From positions 1 to 7,092 of the forward strand of contig WRDE01000103.1 of the NCBI GenBank assembly GCA_009783605.1: a stretch of DNA of 7,092 nt. The letters run 5' to 3'. This stretch comes from Oscillospiraceae bacterium. GTDB taxonomy: Bacteria > Bacillota > Clostridia > Oscillospirales > Acutalibacteraceae. The notes beneath the pieces were generated by a model. The model did not search any database and had not been told where the DNA came from. It saw only the letters and a program-made list of their open reading frames with translations. Positions 1 to 5,713 of the stretch are shown in pieces (the first letter of the stretch is position 1; every line of letters starts with the position of its first letter). The translations under genes and the position numbers were made by a program.

Positions 1-21
1 GGCAACCGAAGTTGGTTTGAA

Positions 22-54
<33 letters not shown>

Positions 55-57
55 TGT

Positions 58-119
58 GAGGGGCAGTAGGCAAGCCTTTCACGAGAATATCTCGAAAGGA
101 GTGTCGAGACTGTCTACTC
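58..119 (+). ncRNA. Group II intron domain VI with predicted branch-point A116
   Basis: GAG (58-60) pairs with CTC (117-119), A116 is left bulged, and 61-67 pair with 109-115 (two G-U pairs). A distal stem pairs 75-79 with 95-99 and 82-85 with 91-94. The bulged A116 is the seventh base from the predicted 3' end (122), the expected place for the lariat branch adenosine. Pairing was done by hand and not energy-checked. Confidence 0.8.
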
Positions 120-131
120 GACCGGACCGGT

Positions 132-1142
132 ATGGGGTATAGCCGCGATGTATATGAGCAGGCGATGCAGACGCTGGAGCGGCGGCGGAATAAATCCGCG
201 GCGGCGGTGGCGGCGCTGGCGGAACGGATGGCGGCGGCGGCGCCGGAGGCGCTGGAGCTCCGCGACCGGCTGAGCCGTACCGGATTGTGGATCGCCCGGG
301 CGCTGATGGAAAGCGGCGATCCCGCTTCGGCGGTCGAACGGCTGCGGGAAGAAAATCTGGAGCTGCAAAAACAACTGGCGCGGCTGCTGGCCGCACACGG
401 TGAGAAAACAACCGGTTTCGAGCCGGAACCGTACTGCCCGCTCTGCGGCGACACCGGCTATCATGACCGGAAGATGTGCGATTGCCTGTCGGCGCTGCTG
501 CGGGAATATGCCTGCAGCCGGGTCAGCCGGATCGGTGAGGTCGGCCAGGTCAGCTTTGATGATTTTTCGCTGGAGTACTACTCCGCCGGCCTTAAAAAGG
601 ACAACACTGCCCCCGGAAAGGACGGTATTTCGCCCCGGGAGCAGATGCGGAATATATTGGCGTATTGCAAGGGATACGCCGAAGAATTTGCTGTCGATTC
701 GGTTTCGCTGCTGCTGCGCGGCCCCACCGGCGTCGGCAAAACCCATCTGTCTCTTGCCATTGCCCAATCCGCCGCCGGGGGCGGCTTTTCGGTGGTCTAC
801 GGCTCGGCCCAGCAGCTGCTGCGGCAGGCGGAGCGGGAATATTTCGGGCGGGCGGAGGACACCGACAGCGAGGAGTGGATGTGCCGGTGCGACCTGTTGG
901 TGATCGACGATCTCGGCGCTGAATTTGCCAGCGCCTTCGCCACCTCGGCGCTGTATAATCTGATCAATACCCGGATGATGAGCCGGCTTCCGACCATTAT
1001 CAGTACCAACCTCAGTCAAAAACAAATGATAGAGCGGTACGGCGAGCAGATCACCTCCCGGATCACCGGATTTTATGAACCCCTGCTCTTCGCCGGACGG
1101 GATATCCGGCAGATCAAGGCAAAGGAACAGTTTGAGGCTTAG
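132..1142 (+). CDS. DnaC/IstB-type AAA+ ATPase, putative replicative helicase loader
   Basis: This 336-residue protein is a cytoplasmic AAA+ ATPase expected to load the replicative helicase onto DNA. An alanine- and arginine-rich helical N-terminus (1-95) precedes a Cys cluster CPLCGDTGY...CDC (C102, C105, C116, C118) typical of the clostridial DnaC-like family. Then come Walker A GPTGVGKT (197-204), Walker B LLVIDD (255-260), sensor-1 TIISTN (288-293) and a probable arginine finger at R310 (ITSRI). Length is normal for the family. The GCG/GGC triplet-rich stretch around 180-255 encodes the Ala-rich part. The ATG at 132 fits the family N-terminus (MxYS..VYE), but no Shine-Dalgarno lies at proper spacing because the intron ends at 122. 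Codons 123-131 are open, so a start in the missing 5' exon is possible. An IstB transposition helper is less likely: the Zn cluster is characteristic of the replication form and no transposase is adjacent. Confidence 0.9.
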   Translation: MGYSRDVYEQAMQTLERRRNKSAAAVAALAERMAAAAPEALELRDRLSRTGLWIARALMESGDPASAVERLREENLELQKQLARLLAAHGEKTTGFEPEPYCPLCGDTGYHDRKMCDCLSALLREYACSRVSRIGEVGQVSFDDFSLEYYSAGLKKDNTAPGKDGISPREQMRNILAYCKGYAEEFAVDSVSLLLRGPTGVGKTHLSLAIAQSAAGGGFSVVYGSAQQLLRQAEREYFGRAEDTDSEEWMCRCDLLVIDDLGAEFASAFATSALYNLINTRMMSRLPTIISTNLSQKQMIERYGEQITSRITGFYEPLLFAGRDIRQIKAKEQFEA

Positions 1143-1266
1143 GGAAAAATGGAATAATATGATTATAGAGAAAGCCTATGAGCCCGGCCGCTTGTTCAAT
1201 AAAATTATACAGTATTCATCAAATTGCTATAATTGGTTTGTATAATTGCGTAGAAACGCAGTACAA

Positions 1267-1304
1267 AAATATGTTCTCCAGTTCGCAAACTGGAGAACAT
1301 ATTT
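1267..1304. terminator. Perfect 17-bp hairpin, possible terminator of the helicase-loader gene
   Basis: Positions 1267-1283 are an exact reverse complement of 1288-1304 with a CGCA tetraloop. The stem is AT-rich at its base (AAATATG) and GC-richer near the loop. On the + strand it is followed by ATTTCTTGTGT, only a weak U tract; on the - strand it is followed by several T's (from AAAAA at 1265-1269). It lies about 125 bases after the loader stop. It may be a backup bidirectional terminator or a small repeat element. The structure is certain; its function is inferred. Confidence 0.5.
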
Positions 1305-1311
1305 CTTGTGT

Positions 1312-1323
1312 ATGTGTTGGTTA
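1312..1323 (+). repeat. 12-bp direct repeat, copy 1
   Basis: The sequence ATGTGTTGGTTA occurs here and again at 1401-1412. The two copies flank a 77-bp segment that contains the bidirectional terminator. Origin unknown; they could be a local duplication or the footprint of a small insertion. Confidence 0.7.
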
Positions 1324-1355
1324 GCTGGTTTCCCAACATTGTGTTAAAACGAACC

Positions 1356-1379
1356 AAAAACGCCCCGCAGGGCGTTTTT
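1356..1379. terminator. Bidirectional intrinsic terminator between converging genes
   Basis: A perfect 10-bp stem, AAAAACGCCC with GGGCGTTTTT, closes a CGCA tetraloop. The A5/T5 ends give a U tract on either strand. It lies 33 bases beyond the PBP2 stop, so it very probably ends the mre/PBP2 transcript on the - strand. It would also stop transcripts of the helicase loader arriving on the + strand. Confidence 0.88.
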
Positions 1380-1400
1380 ATGATCCTTGACGCGGTCAAA

Positions 1401-1412
1401 ATGTGTTGGTTA
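1401..1412 (+). repeat. 12-bp direct repeat, copy 2
   Basis: Second exact copy of ATGTGTTGGTTA (first at 1312-1323). It directly abuts the stop codon of the PBP2 gene (1413-1415), so any rearrangement at this repeat would alter what follows the PBP2 stop. Confidence 0.7.
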
Positions 1413-3470
1413 TCACGGCAGCAGCACCCCTTCCGGCGTCGGCGTGTAATTGTTGGATTTGGTGTTGAAATACGCGTCGAGACAGTCTCTGGCGACAAAA
1501 CCGGCATTGCGGGAGCCACCGTTTTCCAATATCACCGCGATGGCGATCTCGGGATTTTCGGCCGGCGCGTAGGCGATGAATAATCCGTGGTCGGATTTGT
1601 TGGGATTGCCGGTCTGGGCGGTTCCGGTCTTGGCGGCGAGGGTGTATTTGACGCCGCTGAAGGCCGCGACCGCGGTGCCGCCGGGCTTGGTTACGCCCAG
1701 CATCCCCTCATGAACCGCTTGCATCGCCTCTTCGGTCCAGTCGGCCCGGGCGGCGACTTTCGGCTCATAGGGGATCTCGGTGCCGTCATAACTGAGATAG
1801 GAGCGGAGGATATGGGTCTGGTACCGCACCCCTCTGTTGGCCATCGTCATGGTATAGGCGGCTAACTGGATCGGAGTAAACGCGTTGTTCGCCTGGCCGA
1901 TAGCGGCCTGGATGGTCATACCGGGAGTCCAGTTGGTATACGTCTCCGGTCCGGCCAATACACCGGCGCTCTCGTTGATTTCAAGACCGGTTTTTTGTCC
2001 CAGACCGCAGAGTGTTGAATATTCATTCATCTTCTGCATACCGAGCCGGCGGCCCACATCGTAGAAGAAGATGTTGCAGGAGCGGGTCAGCGCGGTACGT
2101 ACCGAGATGGTGCCGTGGGAGTGCATACAGTATGAGGGCGGACTGTAAAAATGATACGCGTAGTTGCAGGTGACGGTGGAGGAGGGGGTGATGATACCGC
2201 AGGTCAGCGCCGACAGCGCTATATTCGGTTTCATGGTGGAGCCGCAGGGGAAGGTGCCGTTCAACGCCCGGTTGAACAGCGGCTTTTCCGGGTCCTTAAT
2301 CAACTGCTCATAATCCTGCCGATAGGTACCCAGATCATATACCGGCCAGCTGGAAGCGGCCAGCAGCCCGCCGTCTTTGACGTCGAGGATCACCACCGCG
2401 CCGCTGGAGACGTCGTAATAGTTGTCCTTCCGCGGCGGCTGGGCCCGCAGCATCTGTATCCGGTCGTCCAGCGCCTGGTCGCAGGCCTGCTGGAGGTCGG
2501 AATCCAATGTCAGCACCACCGTCTTGCCCGGAACCGGCGGTTCGCTTTCAAAGGAGTCGATCACCACATTGGACGGGTCTTTAATGAGGGTGCGCTTGCC
2601 GTTTTTGCCCCGCAGCTCCGACTCAAAAGCCGCTTCCACGCCGCTTTTGCCGAGGGTGTCGTTGAGGGCGTAGCCTTTATCCTTCAGCTCTGTGTACTCC
2701 TCCAAATCATATATCGGCCCGACGGTGCCGATCATATGGGGGGCGATGGTGCCGGAGAGAATGTTCCGCACCGCGGCCGGCTGGATACCGACGCCGGGAA
2801 ACTGCTGTTTGTTTTCGTCTATCTGATAGGTGGTATTTTTGGAAACATCGTCGGCGAAGATGTAGGCGTCACGGTAGGAAAACTTCCCCGGCAGGTCCAT
2901 CTCCCGCTGGATGCCGGCACAGACCCGCTGATCGTCGGGGCTGTAATCTCCCAGATAATATTTTTCAACCAGCGCGTTGATACAATTTTCGGCGGTGGCG
3001 TAATCCGCCAGCCGCAGGTCGGATTTTAACCTCTCGATACTGCTCTCCCGTTCCGGCAGGAAGACGTAAGGCGCCTCCCGCGAAATCGGCAGCGAATCCT
3101 CCCATATCTCGCCGGCGTCAGCCAGCAGCTTAGTCAGCCCGAGGATGATTTCATTTTGTTTGGCACAGAGGGTTTCCGATCGCCGATACGGGTTGTAAGG
3201 GTAGAAGTTGCCGTCGATAATCACCTGATAGCTGGTGCGGTTGATAGCCATCGGGCGCATCGAGCGGTCGAGTATCTCGCCGCGGGAGGCCTTGAGCGGC
3301 GTCACTAAGGTAATATTTTGTGTGATTTGGTCGCGGTAATAGGCGCCCTCAACGATCTGTATCTGAAACAGACGCAGCGAATAACCGCCGAAAACCAACG
3401 AGATAACCAACGCCAGCGCCACCGCGCGGCGTTTTATTTTAGCGTTTACAGGAGACGGCAATTTACTCAC
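1413..3470 (-). CDS. mrdA: Penicillin-binding protein 2, class B elongation transpeptidase
   Basis: A 685-residue class B PBP that cross-links peptidoglycan during lateral wall growth as part of the Rod complex. A short basic N-terminus and one membrane anchor (about 15-37) precede the dimerisation/pedestal domain (about 50-320), which starts with the typical VTPLKASRGEILDR. The transpeptidase domain has all three active-site motifs: STMK (411-414, nucleophile Ser411), SCN (464-466) and KTGT (614-617). The Pro usual in PGSxxK is Cys409 (CGSTMK). Cys435 and Cys448, with nearby His residues, sit where related PBP2 proteins may bind zinc. The start is GTG at 3470 with only a close, weak GAAGG upstream; TTG at 3461 is an alternative. 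The gene follows mreBCD on the same strand, which supports PBP2 (elongation) over the septal PBP3/FtsI/SpoVD. It is separated from mreD by a glycosidase gene. Confidence 0.93.
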   Translation of the reverse strand: MSKLPSPVNAKIKRRAVALALVISLVFGGYSLRLFQIQIVEGAYYRDQITQNITLVTPLKASRGEILDRSMRPMAINRTSYQVIIDGNFYPYNPYRRSETLCAKQNEIILGLTKLLADAGEIWEDSLPISREAPYVFLPERESSIERLKSDLRLADYATAENCINALVEKYYLGDYSPDDQRVCAGIQREMDLPGKFSYRDAYIFADDVSKNTTYQIDENKQQFPGVGIQPAAVRNILSGTIAPHMIGTVGPIYDLEEYTELKDKGYALNDTLGKSGVEAAFESELRGKNGKRTLIKDPSNVVIDSFESEPPVPGKTVVLTLDSDLQQACDQALDDRIQMLRAQPPRKDNYYDVSSGAVVILDVKDGGLLAASSWPVYDLGTYRQDYEQLIKDPEKPLFNRALNGTFPCGSTMKPNIALSALTCGIITPSSTVTCNYAYHFYSPPSYCMHSHGTISVRTALTRSCNIFFYDVGRRLGMQKMNEYSTLCGLGQKTGLEINESAGVLAGPETYTNWTPGMTIQAAIGQANNAFTPIQLAAYTMTMANRGVRYQTHILRSYLSYDGTEIPYEPKVAARADWTEEAMQAVHEGMLGVTKPGGTAVAAFSGVKYTLAAKTGTAQTGNPNKSDHGLFIAYAPAENPEIAIAVILENGGSRNAGFVARDCLDAYFNTKSNNYTPTPEGVLLP

Positions 3471-3480
3471 GACCTTCGTA

Positions 3481-3515
3481 AAAATTGAAAATTGATAATG
3501 GAAAATTGAAAATTA
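3481..3515. repeat. Degenerate heptad array, AAAATTG type (5 units)
   Basis: Five consecutive 7-mers, four of them differing by at most one base: AAAATTG, AAAATTG, ATAATGG, AAAATTG, AAAATTA. The array occupies the leader just upstream of the PBP2 start and does not code. Its period matches the other arrays around the glycosidase gene, though its base composition is much more AT-rich. Confidence 0.75.
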
Positions 3516-3549
3516 TTGGAGAGTTATCTTTTTATCAACCGCACATACC

Positions 3550-3584
3550 TGACAACTGTTCACTGACAACTGACCACTCTCAAC
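3550..3584. repeat. Degenerate heptad array, AGTKNNN family (5 units)
   Basis: Read on the + strand in units of seven: TGACAAC, TGTTCAC, TGACAAC, TGACCAC, TCTCAAC. Read on the - strand in another register the units are AGTTGAG, AGTGGTC, AGTTGTC, AGTGAAC and AGTTGTC. The last bases encode the stop codon of the glycosidase gene (3580-3582). The same consensus recurs at 5058-5085 and 5114-5147. Confidence 0.8.
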
Positions 3585-5037
3585 TATATCTATATACCCC
3601 AACCTTCAGCACATAGGCACCGGTGCCGCAGCGGACGTGATATTCGTCTCCGTTCAGGCGGCGGGCGGGGAGCCATTGGTTATCCCTGAAAACGCCTTCC
3701 TCGATATACAGATAATCCACTAACGCCCTCTCCCCTTTTTTCGGGAGGAATTCCGCCCGGAAATTCATCCCTGCCATGACAAACTCATCCGGGCCGGTCT
3801 GGATGACGATGCCGCCGCCGGTGGGGGTGCAGCCGGCGTTTTTGGTATAGTGGATGTAGATATCGTAATTGTCAAAAAACAGCTCCTCGCCGCCGACATC
3901 ATATTGGGAAAAACCTTTTATTTCCCGATCGGACCCCTGGGCCGACAGGATCAGTTCGGACATATTGCCAAGGAGGCCATAGCTGCCGGCCAGCAGCGCG
4001 GCGGCGTTTTCATCCCGGTGCAGGTCCTCAATGGCGAAGGGGGCAAAACAGATGGCGTCGTAATTGCCCACCGCGGCGAACACATTATAAGCCGAATCGG
4101 CGGAACACCGCGCTTCGGGGATAAAAAGCGGATTGTCCGCGGCGGTAAAGGCCTCGTATATCTCTAAGAATTTCGACGCGTAAATATCCGGCGCCAGCAG
4201 CGCCAGCGACGGCGCGGCTTTTTGCCAGATCCGCATGACCCGCGCCACCGGCCCGCCGGTGGGGAACCGGCCCGGCCGCTGGGGGAACTGGTCTAACCAC
4301 GCGTTGACATAGAGCGGCAGCGGATAGACTGCCGTCGCTTTTTTGGCAATCTTTTCGACCGCACAGGCATAATGGTACGCCATAAACAATTCAGGAGCCT
4401 GGTCGCATAACGCTGCCTCCCATGTTCCGCCGGTGTTGTAAATCTCCGAAATGACAGCAGGGACCTCCTGAGTGAATCCGGCGTTAGCCTGCTCCGAAAA
4501 ATCCCGTTCACTGCCGAGGATGCCCACCTCGTTCTCTACCTGGATCATAATCACGGTATGTTCGGTATCGAATTCCTTCAAAAACGCCATCAAGGCCGCC
4601 AGCGCGTCCCCGTCCCTTTCCACCGCCGCGTCACACAGCGGGGATATGGCGTTGATCGGGCGGCCGAACGCGTCGCGGACACGGAAATACCGCGCGCTGT
4701 CGGTTTTTACCCAGGCGGGCGCGTAGGTGCTCATGCCGTTTTTCCACAGACCGAACCAGAGCAGCACCAGCCGCACCTGTTCGCGCCGCGCCTGCCGGAT
4801 CAGCCCCTCGACCAGCTCAAAGGAAAATGTTCCTTCAACCGGCTCGATCAACTCCCAATATACCGGCGCGATAACCGTATTGAGGTTCAACTCCCGGATA
4901 TGCGGCCAGACCTTTTGCTCCATATAAGACAGATTAGAAGAGCTGGAATTGCGTATCTCGCCGCCAAGGGCCAGATAAGGCTTGCCGTCCACAAATAATT
5001 TGTGGGAACGGCCATCGTGTTGGATGTAAGGAAGCAT
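3580..5037 (-). CDS. GH35-like beta-galactosidase family glycoside hydrolase (DUF5597-type C-terminus)
   Basis: A 485-residue cytoplasmic glycoside hydrolase (no signal peptide) with a (beta/alpha)8 barrel, probably exo-acting on beta-galactosides or related sugars; the exact substrate cannot be read from sequence. Landmarks are GKPYLALGGE (18-27), the conserved PVYWELIEPVEG (58-69), WFGLWKNGMSTYAPAW (94-109), the acid/base pair in QVENE (166-170, N169-E170) and the probable nucleophile Glu308 in IPEAR. Residues about 375-485 form the C-terminal beta region. The chosen ATG (5037) has AGAGGTG six bases upstream and agrees with the family N-terminus. An in-frame start at 5142 would add 35 residues translated from repeat DNA, so it is rejected. 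The gene sits between mreD and the PBP2 gene, with repeat-filled gaps of 94 and 109 bases. It has no known role in cell elongation, and insertion as cargo is inferred. Confidence 0.85.
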   Translation of the reverse strand: MLPYIQHDGRSHKLFVDGKPYLALGGEIRNSSSSNLSYMEQKVWPHIRELNLNTVIAPVYWELIEPVEGTFSFELVEGLIRQARREQVRLVLLWFGLWKNGMSTYAPAWVKTDSARYFRVRDAFGRPINAISPLCDAAVERDGDALAALMAFLKEFDTEHTVIMIQVENEVGILGSERDFSEQANAGFTQEVPAVISEIYNTGGTWEAALCDQAPELFMAYHYACAVEKIAKKATAVYPLPLYVNAWLDQFPQRPGRFPTGGPVARVMRIWQKAAPSLALLAPDIYASKFLEIYEAFTAADNPLFIPEARCSADSAYNVFAAVGNYDAICFAPFAIEDLHRDENAAALLAGSYGLLGNMSELILSAQGSDREIKGFSQYDVGGEELFFDNYDIYIHYTKNAGCTPTGGGIVIQTGPDEFVMAGMNFRAEFLPKKGERALVDYLYIEEGVFRDNQWLPARRLNGDEYHVRCGTGAYVLKVGVYRYS

Positions 5038-5043
5038 GATGGG

Positions 5044-5050
5044 CACCTCT
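5044..5050 (-). promoter_or_regulatory. Ribosome binding site deciding the glycosidase start
   Basis: AGAGGTG on the - strand lies six bases before the ATG at 5037. It supports this start over the longer in-frame reading that begins at 5142. It lies immediately downstream of the right foot of the 21-bp inverted repeat, so that hairpin would sit next to it in the mRNA. Confidence 0.75.
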
Positions 5051-5057
5051 TTCTTAT

Positions 5058-5092
5058 AGTGACGAGTGGTTAGTGGCGAGTGGCGAGCAGAT
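5058..5092 (+). repeat. Degenerate heptad array, AGTGNNN family (left arm)
   Basis: Units on the + strand are AGTGACG, AGTGGTT, AGTGGCG, AGTGGCG and a decayed AGCAGAT. The first three units form an exact 21-base inverted match with 5116-5136. The consensus is shared with the array at 3550-3584. Confidence 0.82.
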
Positions 5093-5136
5093 ATGCTAAA
5101 TCGAACGGTCATTCCCGCCACTAACCACTCGTCACT
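5058..5136. repeat. 21-bp perfect inverted repeat spanning the mreD-glycosidase junction
   Basis: Positions 5058-5078 are the exact reverse complement of 5116-5136, separated by 37 bases. In the - strand mRNA the stem would begin at the last codons of mreD, including its stop codon (5134-5132), and end eight bases before the glycosidase ribosome binding site. No U tract follows, so an intrinsic terminator is unlikely. Possible effects are mRNA stabilisation, a processing site, or reduced coupling between the two genes. Confidence 0.85.
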
Positions 5137-5147
5137 GGTCACTCATA
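5114..5147 (-). repeat. Degenerate heptad array, AGTGNNN family (right arm)
   Basis: On the - strand the units read AGTGACC, AGTGACG, AGTGGTT, AGTGGCG and a partial GG. This is the same motif as the array at 5058-5092 but in opposite orientation. It encodes the last residues (SDQ) and the stop codon of mreD. Confidence 0.8.
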
Positions 5148-5704
5148 TTATCAAATTGTCCGGCGTTTTTTTGCATCCGTTTATATATCAGCGTGATCAG
5201 CCCATAAAACAGCGGCGAAACCGCCAGTGTGTACACGGTACAGGGGATGATGCTCCGCAGCAGGCGCTCGGTCGCCTCGGGGTCGGCGACTAATACATAA
5301 AACAGCGTCCAGTCAAGGGTTCCCCAAAAGATCAGTATCACCGCCATCGTCAGCATCGCCGCCATCAGGTTGTTCCGCAGCAGGTTCTGTACTAACAGCC
5401 CGGCGGCGCAGCCGGCGATCATCAGGACCAGCGCGCTGTACCCCATCAGCCGGGTGGTATCGTAGACGCCCCATATGAATCCGGCGGCGAATCCGGCTCC
5501 CGCGCCGCCGGCCGGGCCGGTATAAAAGGCGATCATCACGGTCAGCGGGATGACCAACAGCGGCTGCCCGCCGTATATCTGCGGGATCAGCCGCGGCGTC
5601 AGCTGGATGACGCATACCAACAGTACTAACAGGCCGTATACGGTCCATTGCAGATAGCGCCGCCGGAGCCTCGGCAGCGGATTGGTTTCGTTGGTGTTAT
5701 TCAT
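5132..5704 (-). CDS. mreD: Rod shape-determining protein MreD
   Basis: A 190-residue polytopic membrane protein that links MreC and the wall-synthesis enzymes to MreB. A short polar, basic N-terminus (RLRRRYLQW) is followed by about five or six hydrophobic segments (roughly 17-36, 46-60, 64-78, 85-108, 112-138, 150-172) and a basic cytoplasmic tail (YKRMQKN). MreD is poorly conserved, and the call rests on size, topology and position directly after mreC. The ATG at 5704 is nine bases after the mreC stop; its AGGAAG ribosome binding site (5710-5715) overlaps that stop, indicating translational coupling. The final residues, MSDQ, and the stop come from the heptad repeat, so the original C-terminus may have been replaced. 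Confidence 0.88.
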   Translation of the reverse strand: MNNTNETNPLPRLRRRYLQWTVYGLLVLLVCVIQLTPRLIPQIYGGQPLLVIPLTVMIAFYTGPAGGAGAGFAAGFIWGVYDTTRLMGYSALVLMIAGCAAGLLVQNLLRNNLMAAMLTMAVILIFWGTLDWTLFYVLVADPEATERLLRSIIPCTVYTLAVSPLFYGLITLIYKRMQKNAGQFDNMSDQ

Positions 5705-5713
5705 GGCTTCTTC

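Noticed and set aside
114..1025. 303-codon open frame on the - strand opposite the helicase loader
   Set aside because: Its long length follows from GC-rich codon bias in the real + strand gene. It has no recognisable domain and runs into the intron.
1224..1246. Two TATAAT hexamers suggesting a + strand promoter for a small RNA ending at the 1356-1379 terminator
   Set aside because: Neither has a convincing -35 box at 16-18 bases, and TATAAT-like strings are expected in such AT-rich DNA. RNA-seq would be needed.
1475..1488. GTCGAGAC-N-GTCT shared between intron domain VI (103-115) and the end of the PBP2 gene
   Set aside because: A 12-of-13 match inside conserved PBP2 coding sequence (RDCLDAY) with no further similarity; most likely chance.
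2151..3029. 292-codon open frame on the + strand opposite the PBP2 gene
   Set aside because: It is a shadow of the - strand coding sequence. The encoded protein matches no family I know, while the opposite strand carries complete PBP motifs.
5058..5136. 21-bp inverted repeat as an intrinsic terminator of mreD
   Set aside because: No U tract follows the stem on the - strand, and the loop is 37 bases. A processing or stability role fits better.
5038..5142. 35-residue N-terminal extension of the glycosidase
   Set aside because: It is translated from heptad repeats and the spacer and does not resemble the family N-terminus. A good ribosome binding site supports the ATG at 5037.
5058..5147. Heptad arrays as a CRISPR array
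   Set aside because: Units are only 7 bp, contiguous and degenerate, with no spacers and no cas genes.
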